Assembly: GCF_000714545.1 (NCBI RefSeq)
Contig: NZ_AUNB01000032.1
Span: 1 to 35,919 of the forward strand
Direction: 5' to 3'
DNA from: Thioclava indica
GTDB lineage: Bacteria; Pseudomonadota; Alphaproteobacteria; Rhodobacterales; Rhodobacteraceae
Length of the DNA stretch: 35,919 bases
Under the pieces are notes generated by a model. That model was not told the origin of the DNA. It ran no database searches and was given only the letters and a program-made list of their open reading frames with translations. The translations under genes were made by a program, and so were the position numbers. This document shows, in pieces, positions 26,073 through 34,384 of the stretch. Position 1 is the first letter of the stretch, and the number at the start of each line of letters is the position of its first letter.

Positions 26073-27802
26073 CGGATCCCCCCGGTGCCTGTGGATTTCA
26101 CGATCGTCGAGCGGTTCTGCACCACCTCGCGCAGCACGTCGTCCTTGGGACCAAAGGCGCGCACTGCCCCGTTTTCCAGCATCAGCAAGATGTTGCATTC
26201 CTTGATTGCGGCGGGGCGGTGGGCCATGATCAGCACCGATTTACCCGCCTCCATGAAGCCCCGGATCGCGCGGTTCACGGCGGCGCTGCCCTCGCTGTCG
26301 AGATTGGAATTGGGCTCGTCCAGCACGAGGATCACCGGATCGCCATACATCGCGCGCGCCAAACCGATGCGCTGCATCTGCCCGCCCGACAAGCGCCCGC
26401 CATTGGCCGAAACCAGGGTGTCATAGCCCTGCGGCAGCTTGAGGATCATCTCATGGGCATCGGCCTTGGTAGCCGCAGCAACGACTGCCGCCGGGTCGGG
26501 CGCGTCCGACAGGCGCGCGATATTTTCGGCAATCGTGCCGTCAAACAATTGCACGCGCTGGGGCAGATAGCCGATATGGCGGCCAAGGATGTGGGGCGCA
26601 AACTGATCGAGCGTCGCGCCATCCAGCCGGATCGTTCCCGAACGCGGCCGCCACACGCCGGTAATCGCGCGTGCCAGCGTGGATTTGCCAGAGCCTGAGG
26701 TGCCGATCACGCCGATGGCCTGCCCCGGCTCGACCTTGAAGTTGATGGATTTGAGAACGGGTTCGGCCTCACCCGGCGCGAGGATTGACAGGTTTTGCAC
26801 CTCAAGGCGCGCCTTGGGGCGGGGCAATTCGGTGCGCGGGGTTTCGGGGGGCACCTGTTCGAGCAAAATCTCTAGGCTGCTCCAGCCCTTGCGCGCCCGC
26901 TGGATCGTGGCCCATTGACCCACAATCTGCTCGACGGGGGCCAAGGCGCGCCCCAGCAGGATCGAGGCCGCGATCATCGCGCCCGCTGTCATCTCGCCGC
27001 GCAGCACCAGATAAGCCCCGAGACCCAGCATCGCCGATTGTAGAAACAGCCGGAATGTCTTGGTGGTGACCGAAAACGTGCCCCCCAGATCCGAGGCGCG
27101 GATCTGCGCCCCAAGCGCGCGCCCGCGTGCCTTTTGCCAGCGCTCAAAGGCGGCATCGCGCATCCCCATCGCCTGCACCATCTCGGCCTCAGAGCGGATT
27201 TGATTGGCCATCATCCCGGCCTGAACCGCCGCCTGATTGGCATTTGCAAGCGACGTGCGCGTAGCAAACTGGTTAAACAGCGCAACCGCGACCAGCAACG
27301 CGCCGCCCGCCAGTGCCAACGTTCCGAGCCAAGGATGGAAAATCCAGATCCCCGCAAGGAAAAGCGGCGTCCAAGGCAGGTCGAACACGGCCGTCAGCAC
27401 GGGCGAGGCGATCAGGCGTTGCACCGCCTCCAGATCGGCAAGCCCGGTGGTCGTGTGCTCGTCCGGCGCGATCGCGGATTTGCGCACCACCGCATCGAAT
27501 ACGCGGCGATCCAGACGCGCCTGAAACCGCGCGCCGACCCGTCCCATGATCCGGCCGCGCGCGTAATCGAGCAGCCCCATCATCGCATAGAGAAACGCCA
27601 CCAGTGCGGTCAGCGCCACCAGCGTCTCGACCGAACGGCTGCCCAGCACCCGGTCATAGACCTGCAACATGTAAAGTGGCCCGGTCAGCATCAGCAGATT
27701 CACAAAGATGCTGAACACCCCGACACAGGTATAAAGCCCCCAAGAGGCCTTGCGCGCCGCGCGCAGCTCGGCTCGGCCATGAGTGTGGGGGGGATGCGTC
27801 AT
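26069..27802 (-). CDS. Type I secretion ABC exporter (PrtD/PrsD family)
   Basis: A 577-residue fused permease-ATPase. About 22-300 is the membrane domain, with MLQVYDRVLGSRS (45-57) as the family mark and no N-terminal peptidase domain. The ATPase has Walker A GTSGSGKST (367-375), signature LSGGQMQR (471-478), Walker B ILVLDEP (491-497) and switch His528. The ATG at 27802 follows AAGGA by ten bases; the frame upstream to 28003 is antisense noise. PrtD/PrsD exporters secrete RTX-type enzymes and EPS-modifying glycanases without signal peptides, which fits the EPS context. Confidence 0.92.
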   Translation of the reverse strand: MTHPPHTHGRAELRAARKASWGLYTCVGVFSIFVNLLMLTGPLYMLQVYDRVLGSRSVETLVALTALVAFLYAMMGLLDYARGRIMGRVGARFQARLDRRVFDAVVRKSAIAPDEHTTTGLADLEAVQRLIASPVLTAVFDLPWTPLFLAGIWIFHPWLGTLALAGGALLVAVALFNQFATRTSLANANQAAVQAGMMANQIRSEAEMVQAMGMRDAAFERWQKARGRALGAQIRASDLGGTFSVTTKTFRLFLQSAMLGLGAYLVLRGEMTAGAMIAASILLGRALAPVEQIVGQWATIQRARKGWSSLEILLEQVPPETPRTELPRPKARLEVQNLSILAPGEAEPVLKSINFKVEPGQAIGVIGTSGSGKSTLARAITGVWRPRSGTIRLDGATLDQFAPHILGRHIGYLPQRVQLFDGTIAENIARLSDAPDPAAVVAAATKADAHEMILKLPQGYDTLVSANGGRLSGGQMQRIGLARAMYGDPVILVLDEPNSNLDSEGSAAVNRAIRGFMEAGKSVLIMAHRPAAIKECNILLMLENGAVRAFGPKDDVLREVVQNRSTIVKSTGTGGIR

Positions 27803-28049
27803 TCTGGGGTCATCCTTACGTGGCGGCGGCGCGGGAGGCTTCGTCTTGGCTCGCCATTTCCGGGCCGTTGCGCTGCGGTGTTTGATCACGCGACGCGCTG
27901 CGCGACCATCGCCGCGAGACCTGAGCGGCCATTTTCCGCCGCAAGACCGACCGCTTGCAAGACGATGACCGTAAGGTACGAATCGTGATATGGCATTGGT
28001 CAAGCTTGAGTATCAGGCCAAACCCTTTTGCAGAAAATGGAAAATCGCG

Positions 28050-28682
28050 GTGACAACCCGGAAAATCGTGCTGATCGGACTGAGCGGAAACACGCGCGAG
28101 ATTTTCGAGGCGGTCGAGGCGGAGTTCGAGATCTCCGCGATCCTGTCGGACGATCCCGCCCATGCCCCCGATTTTGAGGGCGTGCCAGTCGTCCCGCTCT
28201 CGCAGGCACATGACTTTCCCGACGCGCAATTTGTGTTCCTGATCGGCTCGCAAACCTCGTATCGCCAACGCGCTGCGCTGATCGCGCGGCTGGCCATCCC
28301 GCAGGATCGTTACGCCCGCATCATCCACCCGCGCGCGACCGTGTCGCGTTTTGCGCAACTGGGCACGGGCACGGTGCTGCATTGTGGTGTTACGCTGACC
28401 TCGAACGCTGTTTTGGGCGCGCATGTAATGGTGCTGCCCCATTCCGTCATTCATCATGATGTGCGCATCGGGGATCATTCGCTGATCGGCTCGAACGTGA
28501 CCATCGCGGGCGCGGTCGAGATCGGCGAGAGTTGTTATATCGCCAGCGCCTGTTCGATCCGCAACGGCGTGCGTATCGGGAATGGAGCACTGATCGGGAT
28601 GGGGGCGAATGTGTTGAATGACGTGGCCCCCGGCGCGGTGATGGTGGGCAATCCGGCACGCGAAATTCCGCGCCGCAGCTAG
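28050..28682 (+). CDS. PglD/NeuD-type sugar acetyltransferase
   Basis: About 210 residues. A Rossmann-like N-terminal domain (KIVLIGLSGNTREIFE, 5-20; a SDDPAH turn) is followed by a left-handed beta helix of hexapeptide repeats (about 95-200), with HSVIHHDVRIG holding the predicted catalytic His. The family acetylates amino groups of UDP-4-amino sugars or sialic acid-type sugars. The start is uncertain: GTG at 28050 begins right at the fold; an ATG at 27990 would add 20 residues of unclear use. It converges on the aminotransferase gene of the minus-strand operon and may acetylate its product. Confidence 0.8.
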   Translation: MTTRKIVLIGLSGNTREIFEAVEAEFEISAILSDDPAHAPDFEGVPVVPLSQAHDFPDAQFVFLIGSQTSYRQRAALIARLAIPQDRYARIIHPRATVSRFAQLGTGTVLHCGVTLTSNAVLGAHVMVLPHSVIHHDVRIGDHSLIGSNVTIAGAVEIGESCYIASACSIRNGVRIGNGALIGMGANVLNDVAPGAVMVGNPAREIPRRS

Positions 28683-28735
28683 GGGCGATATCGCGCCAAG
28701 GTTGCCCGCGCGCCCCGGATCGCCGTCCTGTTTCA

Positions 28736-29980
28736 TCACCCCGGCTCGCGCATCGGCTGGGCTGCACGCACCGCGTCAGCGTTCGAGGTCGCCACAATCT
28801 TTAGCGTCCCACGCTTGCGCCGCGACGCGCCGGCCCCGCGCGCCTTTGCCATCTCATCGCGCAGCGTGTCGACGACTGTGGCCACCTCGGCATCGCTCAT
28901 CTGGGCATATAGCGGCAGTAGGATCGCGTGATCGCGCGCCTGTTCGGAACGGATCAGCGAATGACGCAGTTCGACATCCGCCTGCGCGGGTTCCATATGC
29001 ATGCACATGATGGCGCGCCGCGTGGTCACGCCCTGATCCAGCAAGCCTTGCATCAAGGCGCGCTGATCAATCGCCGGGTCAAGACGCACGCAATAGCTTT
29101 GCCAGTTGGAGCGCGCCCAATCGGGTTCGAACGGCGTGGATAGCCCCTCAATCTCAGCCAGCATCGCATCATAATGCGCGGCAATCTCACGGCGGCGACG
29201 CACGATCATGTCGAGCCGCCCGAGTTGCACGCGCCCGACAGACGCCTGAATATCGGTCATGCGGTAGTTATAGCCGCGCTCGATATAGCTTTCGAACACG
29301 ACACTTGCAGCGGCGTGACGGGCGGTGTCGGAAATCGACATCCCGTGCTGGCGCCACAACCGGAATTTCGCGTCATATTCAGGGTTTCGGGTGGTCAGCA
29401 TCCCGCCCTCGCCTGTCGTGATGACCTTGCGCGGATGAAACGAGAAACACGCGATATCGCCATGGGGCGCGCCAATCTTGCCCCATTGCCCGTCAACGCG
29501 GATTTCCGAGCCGATGGCGCAGGCCGCATCCTCGATCAGCGGCAGATCATGAGCGCGCGCAATCAAAAGCAGCGCCGTGAGATCACAGGGCATCCCGATC
29601 TGATGCACACACATGATCGCCTTGGTGCGCGGCGTGATCGCCTGCGCGACTGCCTCGGGGTCGATATTGTAGCCATCCGCCTCGATATCGACGAACACAG
29701 GCATTGCGCCGCATTGCCGGATCGCGTTGCCCGTCGCGACAAAGGAATGGCTGACGGTGATCACCTCATCGCCGGGACCAACGCCCACCGCCTGACAGGC
29801 CAGATGCAGCGCGGTCGTGCAGTTGGACACGGCCACCGCATGGGGGGCGCCAACGAGGGCGGCGAAATCGGCCTCGAACGCGGCCACTTGCGGCCCTTGC
29901 GAGACCCAGCCCGACAAGACCGCGTTATGGGCGGCCTGCGCTTCGGCCTCGCCCAAGAGCGGTTTGGCAATCGGTATCAT
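28736..29980 (-). CDS. DegT/DnrJ/EryC1 sugar aminotransferase (perosamine-synthase-like)
   Basis: A 414-residue PLP enzyme of the sugar aminotransferase family. The PLP lysine is K185 in FHPRKVITTGEGGM, and D151 in IEDAACAIGSEI contacts the cofactor ring. This variant of the lysine motif resembles that of 4-amino sugar synthases such as perosamine synthase. The last 40 residues or so (from about 375, Arg/Ala-rich) extend beyond the fold. It is the last gene of the amino-sugar operon; its start overlaps the epimerase stop. A 4-keto sugar substrate is likely, but no 4,6-dehydratase is in the window. Confidence 0.88.
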   Translation of the reverse strand: MIPIAKPLLGEAEAQAAHNAVLSGWVSQGPQVAAFEADFAALVGAPHAVAVSNCTTALHLACQAVGVGPGDEVITVSHSFVATGNAIRQCGAMPVFVDIEADGYNIDPEAVAQAITPRTKAIMCVHQIGMPCDLTALLLIARAHDLPLIEDAACAIGSEIRVDGQWGKIGAPHGDIACFSFHPRKVITTGEGGMLTTRNPEYDAKFRLWRQHGMSISDTARHAAASVVFESYIERGYNYRMTDIQASVGRVQLGRLDMIVRRRREIAAHYDAMLAEIEGLSTPFEPDWARSNWQSYCVRLDPAIDQRALMQGLLDQGVTTRRAIMCMHMEPAQADVELRHSLIRSEQARDHAILLPLYAQMSDAEVATVVDTLRDEMAKARGAGASRRKRGTLKIVATSNADAVRAAQPMREPG

Positions 29981-30978
29981 GCGAACATCTCCCGCGTTTG
30001 CTTCGTCGTCGTTTCAGCCTGCCACCATGCAATCAGATCGGCGAGACCTTCGGCGACCGGGATCTGCGGGGTGAAACCAAGCTGTTTGGCGGCCAGCGCC
30101 CCCGAGGCGAGACGGCGCGGCACCGGGTTGACGTTGCGCTCGGGCGCGTGGGTTGGCACCAGATCGGGCCGCCCCATCCCGGCGGATAGCAGCTTGGCCA
30201 GTTCCAGAAGCGAGGTTTCGCTCTCGCTGCCCACGTTGAACACCGCATCCGAGACCGGCACGCTGGCCGCAAGGATATTGGCCCGCGCCACGTCACGCAC
30301 GTCGATCATATCCATCGTCTGAAGCCCGTCGCCGAACACGATCGGCGGTTCCCCATTGGCGATCCGCTCCATCCAGCGCACCATGACTTCGGTGTAGCGG
30401 CCATGCAGATCCATGCGCGGACCGTAGACATTGAAGTAGCGCAGCGCGACATATTCCAGCCCGTACATATCGTTGAACGAGCGCAGCAGCCCCTCGCCAA
30501 ACGTCTTGGCCGCACCATACAGCGTGCGGTTGGGATAGGGCGGCTCGGATTCGGTGGTCGGGAAATGCGCGGCCATGCCATAGATCGAGGCCGAAGACGC
30601 CATCACCACCTTACGTGTGCCCGCGCGCTGACACATCTGCAAAAGGTCGTAGGTGGCCTGCACCATCACCGACATCGCCTCATCAGGTTCGGCGGCACAA
30701 TGGGTGATGCGCAGGGCAGCCTGATGAAACACGGTATCGGTGCCTGCGACCAAACGCTCCATCAGGTCGGTGTCGCGAATGTCGCCTTCGATCACCGTTA
30801 CCCGCCTGTCGCCCAACGCCGCAGCCAAGTTTTCACGCCGCCCGCGCACCATGTTGTCAATGACGATGATCTCGCCGCAGTTCTCGGCCAGCAGAAGATC
30901 GACGATATGAGAGCCGACAAAGCCACTGCCGCCGGTGACCAGAATGCGCTTGTTTGCCAGAATAGACTGCGTGCTCAT
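29977..30978 (-). CDS. NAD-dependent nucleotide-sugar epimerase
   Basis: A 333-residue extended short-chain dehydrogenase/reductase. TGGSGFVGS (15-23) binds NAD, SSAS at 128-131 holds the catalytic Ser and YGAAK (154-158) is YxxxK. The pattern is that of GalE-like 4-epimerases; the Asp-Glu pair of 4,6-dehydratases is absent (SSASIYG here). The exact sugar is unknown. It is separated by 4 bp from the WbpE-like gene and overlaps the next aminotransferase by ATGA, so it is made together with both. Confidence 0.87.
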   Translation of the reverse strand: MSTQSILANKRILVTGGSGFVGSHIVDLLLAENCGEIIVIDNMVRGRRENLAAALGDRRVTVIEGDIRDTDLMERLVAGTDTVFHQAALRITHCAAEPDEAMSVMVQATYDLLQMCQRAGTRKVVMASSASIYGMAAHFPTTESEPPYPNRTLYGAAKTFGEGLLRSFNDMYGLEYVALRYFNVYGPRMDLHGRYTEVMVRWMERIANGEPPIVFGDGLQTMDMIDVRDVARANILAASVPVSDAVFNVGSESETSLLELAKLLSAGMGRPDLVPTHAPERNVNPVPRRLASGALAAKQLGFTPQIPVAEGLADLIAWWQAETTTKQTREMFA

Positions 30979-30982
30979 GGGA

Positions 30983-32104
30983 TTATCCTTGCATTTCCAT
31001 TGGAGCCATCGCGCCAGCGAAGCGGTTCACCGACTCGATGATATGCTCGACATGTTTGTCCGTCAGATCGGGGTGGATGGGCAGCGAGACGGTCGTGTCG
31101 GCGTAAGCCTCTGCAATCGGGAAATCGCCGCCCGCATAGCCCATGCGGGCATAGGCGGGTTGCAGATGCACCGGGAGGGGGTAGTGGATACTGGTGGGCA
31201 CTCCGGCGGTTTCCAGATTGGCTTGGAACTCGGCGCGATTGGCCACGCGGATCGCATAGACATGGCCCACATGATCCTCGCCGAACGGCCCCTTGGCGCG
31301 CGAGATGTCGGGGGCAAGTCCTTCGTGATACATGTTGGCGATGCGACGACGCGCGGCGTTCCACGCATCAAGATGGCGCAGCTTCACATCAAGGATCGCA
31401 CCCTGCACCGCATCCATGCGGAAATTGTAGCCTTCAACGACGTGATTGCCTTTGCCCTTCTGGCCCCAGTCGCGCAGACAGCGCACCTTCTCATCCAGCT
31501 CTGCCGAACTGGTAACGACCGCCCCGCCCTCGCCGCATGCGCCAAGGTTCTTGCCCGGATAAAAGCTGAAGCAACCGATATCGCCGAATGTGCCCGCTCG
31601 CTGCGAGCCGCGTTGCGCGCCATGGGCCTGTGCGGCGTCTTCGATCACCAGCAGCCTGTGGCGGCGCGCAATTGCGACGATGGACTGCATATCGGCGAGG
31701 CGGCCATGTAAATGCACCGGCATGATCGCGCGGGTGCGCAGAGTGATGGCGGCCTCGATCAGCGCGGGGTCCATGTTCCATGTCTCGGGGTCGATATCGA
31801 CGAGAACGGGCGTTGCGCCAGTGTAAAGGATCGCGGCCACCGTGGCGACGAAAGTGGACGGCGTGGTGATCACCTCATCGCCCGGCCCAATCCCGGCGGC
31901 CAGCAGCGCCAGATGCAACGCCGAGGTGCCACTGCTGACGCCAATCACCGAGCCCGCCCCGCAATAAAGCGCGAAGTTCTCCTCAAATGCCTCGACAGGC
32001 TCGCCCAGCACATAATTGCCGCTGCGCAGCACTTGCAGCACGGCTTCTTCGATCTCGGGGGCGATGGCGCGATATTGGGCGCGAAGGTTCAGGAACGGGA
32101 TCAT
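30983..32104 (-). CDS. DegT/DnrJ/EryC1 aminotransferase, WbpE-like
   Basis: A 373-residue PLP enzyme. The lysine is K185 in FYPGKNLGACGEGG and D156 lies in IEDAAQAHGA. This motif form is that of 3-keto sugar aminotransferases (WbpE, FdtB, QdtB). The upstream neighbours are a WbpB-like dehydrogenase and a WbpD-like acetyltransferase; in Pseudomonas the three convert UDP-GlcNAc uronic acid to a 3-acetamido sugar. The start overlaps the dehydrogenase stop (ATGA). The functional assignment rests on motif form plus context. Confidence 0.88.
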   Translation of the reverse strand: MIPFLNLRAQYRAIAPEIEEAVLQVLRSGNYVLGEPVEAFEENFALYCGAGSVIGVSSGTSALHLALLAAGIGPGDEVITTPSTFVATVAAILYTGATPVLVDIDPETWNMDPALIEAAITLRTRAIMPVHLHGRLADMQSIVAIARRHRLLVIEDAAQAHGAQRGSQRAGTFGDIGCFSFYPGKNLGACGEGGAVVTSSAELDEKVRCLRDWGQKGKGNHVVEGYNFRMDAVQGAILDVKLRHLDAWNAARRRIANMYHEGLAPDISRAKGPFGEDHVGHVYAIRVANRAEFQANLETAGVPTSIHYPLPVHLQPAYARMGYAGGDFPIAEAYADTTVSLPIHPDLTDKHVEHIIESVNRFAGAMAPMEMQG

Positions 32105-33120
32105 GACGCCTCTCTTTTCTGGCCAAGTTCGACGGGGAAGCCCCGACGGGTTGTGGAAAGGGTTGCCGCGGCAAGCAGCTCGACGACGCGCAAGCCTCCG
32201 ACGCCATCGGTCAAAGGCGTAGCCTTGGTGTCGATGCAGCGCGCGAATTCCTGAACCTCGGTTACCAGCGCCTCTTTGGACGACAGCGCAGGCGCGCGCA
32301 TATCCCCAAGGCGATAGGACACCAGCGGCTCGTAAGGATCACTGCCCGGAGCCGCGCCGCGATCATAGACCTTGACCTTTTCGCTGGTTTGCATGTCGTC
32401 ATAGATCACCATCCGCTGGCTACCCCCGATCACGGTCTGACGGATCTTGACGGGCGCAAGCCAATTCACGTTGAGATAGGCCATCACCCCGTCATCATAA
32501 TAGATCGACAGATGCGCCATATTGGCCGGGCTGCCTTTGATACAGGCCGCCGCGCTGGCAGACACCGCAATCGGGCTGGCCCCCAGAAGATGGTCGAGGA
32601 TCGCGATGTCATGCACCGCCAGATCCCAGATCACATCCACGTCGCGCTGGAAAATTCCAAGGTTCACCCGCGTGGAGTCGTAGTAATACATCTTGCCCAG
32701 TTCACCCGAATGCATCAGCTCTGAAATCTTTTGCACCGCGCCGGTATAGATGAAGGTGTGATCGACCATCAGGATCACGCCTTTGCGCGCAGCCGCCTCG
32801 ACCAGTTGCGCGGCGCGCTGGGGCGTATCGGCCATCGGCTTTTCGACCAGCACATGCTTGCCCGCCTGAATTGCGGCCATCGCAAGGCTGAAATGGCTCG
32901 CAACGGGCGTGGCGATCATCACCGCATCGACCTTGGGGTCTGCGATCATTTCCAGAATATCATCGCTCAGCCGTGCCGCCGGATGGCGCTGCGCCGCGCG
33001 TCCCCGCGCCGTGCTGTCGCGATCTGCGATCATCTCTACGCGCGCGCAACCCGATTCCGAGACCGCCCGGGCGAGGTTTGGTCCCCAATAGCCGTATCCT
33101 GCGACTCCTACGTTGATCAT
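32101..33120 (-). CDS. Gfo/Idh/MocA oxidoreductase, WbpB-like
   Basis: A 339-residue NAD(P)-dependent sugar oxidoreductase. GVAGYGYWGPNLAR (5-18) is the Rossmann loop, EKPMA (93-97) the conserved Lys motif, and WDLAVHDIAILDHL the substrate-side His region. In the proposed path it oxidises C3 of a UDP-sugar for the next aminotransferase. The ATG at 33120 follows GGAGG by seven bases and overlaps the acetyltransferase stop; the frame to 33303 is antiparallel to nothing useful and lacks a start site. Confidence 0.88.
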   Translation of the reverse strand: MINVGVAGYGYWGPNLARAVSESGCARVEMIADRDSTARGRAAQRHPAARLSDDILEMIADPKVDAVMIATPVASHFSLAMAAIQAGKHVLVEKPMADTPQRAAQLVEAAARKGVILMVDHTFIYTGAVQKISELMHSGELGKMYYYDSTRVNLGIFQRDVDVIWDLAVHDIAILDHLLGASPIAVSASAAACIKGSPANMAHLSIYYDDGVMAYLNVNWLAPVKIRQTVIGGSQRMVIYDDMQTSEKVKVYDRGAAPGSDPYEPLVSYRLGDMRAPALSSKEALVTEVQEFARCIDTKATPLTDGVGGLRVVELLAAATLSTTRRGFPVELGQKREAS

Positions 33121-33650
33121 GCCCGGTCCTCCGGTTGCTGCGACTGTCGTGTCGATGAATGAGATTGGCCGTTGCTTTGCGCGAGCGGCACCTCTCCGAT
33201 GACCCGCGCGGGCACGCCTGCGACGATTGTGCGCGCGGGCACGTCTCGGGTGACGACCGCGCCAGCCCCGATCAGCGCGCCCGCGCCGATCGAGATGCCG
33301 CACAAAATGGTGGCGTTAGAGCCGATAGAGGCACCGCGCCCGACCCGCGTCTCAAGGCACTCCCAATCTTGCGCACCTTTCAGCGCGCCATCGGGATTGG
33401 TACTGGCGGGATACATGTCATTGGTGAACATCACGCCGTGGCCGACAAACACCCCATCCTCCAGCGTGACGCCGCTACACACGAAACTATGCGAGGAAAT
33501 CTTGCACCGCGCGCCGATGCTGGTATCGGCTTGCATTTCAACGAACGGGCCGATCTGGGTCTGGCTGCCAATCGTGCAGCCATAGATATTCACCAGATCC
33601 GGGTGGGTGATCTTTACATCTGCGGCGAGCGAGCAATTCACGATTGGCAC
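33117..33650 (-). CDS. WbpD-like hexapeptide-repeat N-acetyltransferase
   Basis: A 177-residue left-handed beta-helix acetyltransferase. Hexapeptide turns run from about 10 to 150 (VNIYGCTIGSQTQIGPFVEM; IGSNATILCGISIGAGALIG), with the WbpD-type loop FVGHGVMFTNDMYPASTNPD (68-87) containing the likely catalytic His71 region and a DW at 95-96. It N-acetylates the 3-amino group made by the WbpE-like enzyme. Start: GTG at 33650 places the family N-terminus at residue 1; a GTG at 33710 adds 20 atypical residues. It is the first gene of a five-gene coupled operon. Confidence 0.86.
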   Translation of the reverse strand: MPIVNCSLAADVKITHPDLVNIYGCTIGSQTQIGPFVEMQADTSIGARCKISSHSFVCSGVTLEDGVFVGHGVMFTNDMYPASTNPDGALKGAQDWECLETRVGRGASIGSNATILCGISIGAGALIGAGAVVTRDVPARTIVAGVPARVIGEVPLAQSNGQSHSSTRQSQQPEDRA

Positions 33651-34384
33651 ATCATTGATCCGTTGCTTGGCCGCAGCGCCCCGATCAGGCCCTTGGCGGC
33701 GTTTAACCACAGATCAAAGCTGACAAATCACGCGTCGTTTAAGAACCGCGCTATTGGGCGTAGCGCGTTGCGGATCGGTGGAATTGGGGCTTGGACCGCC
33801 ACCGCCAAACGCCGCGCGGGCACCGCTAATTTGCGCCTGCCTGCACCAAAAGACACCGGCACCGTGCTGCGCGACATCCGTTTGAAACGCTCATCTCATC
33901 CGGATGCACCCGCCCTACGCCTTTTGCGTAAAGCCCCGAAACGGTGCGCTCGGAGGCCTACTGGCGCTCCGCCCGGCGACAAGACCGAGTCGCTTTGCGG
34001 GTAAAAGACGCGTCCAAAAATCGCCACCGGCAAGCGGAGGATTGCCAGATAGGGACCGATTTCGTGCCAGAGCTCCGCCTTCAGAACTTAACCGGCATAA
34101 ACCCGCCCATTTCACGCCCCTGCACCTCCGTAAGACAAGCTGCTGACCTTCGGATAAAAAAACTGCGCCGTTAACGTCTCCGAAACCTAAATCGGCGCAA
34201 AATGCAAAACTCATTGTCAAGTTGCCGCTTACGTTCCCGGGGGCATCTGCCGTTATAGGAATCTCGATGCTATCTATCCTTCGCATTATGCAAATGATCG
34301 AAGCAAAGGATCTTTCGGCCAGTGCCCCTATACCTTTCGAGGTGCTTGGCAGACTCCCCGGTCAAAATCCTACTGGAGGCAAGA
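33651..34384. other. Divergent intergenic region
   Basis: About 730 bp between the amino-sugar operon (minus) and the beta-helix gene (plus). It must hold promoters in both directions. Short frames on both strands look random. The last 200 bp are less GC-rich. No confident promoter hexamers, repeats or RNA were recognised. Confidence 0.4.

Noticed and set aside
27134-27988. Plus-strand frame of 284 codons opposite the type I ABC exporter
   Set aside because: Antisense of a well-supported gene; composition is typical of a shadow frame.
29977-30978. Epimerase as a 4,6-dehydratase that would complete the 4-amino sugar path
   Set aside because: The dehydratase Asp-Glu catalytic pair is not present after the Ser motif, so a GalE-like epimerase is the better reading.
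33915-34286. Minus-strand frame of 123 codons before the beta-helix gene
   Set aside because: No family motif or ribosome site; it covers the region expected to hold the beta-helix promoter.
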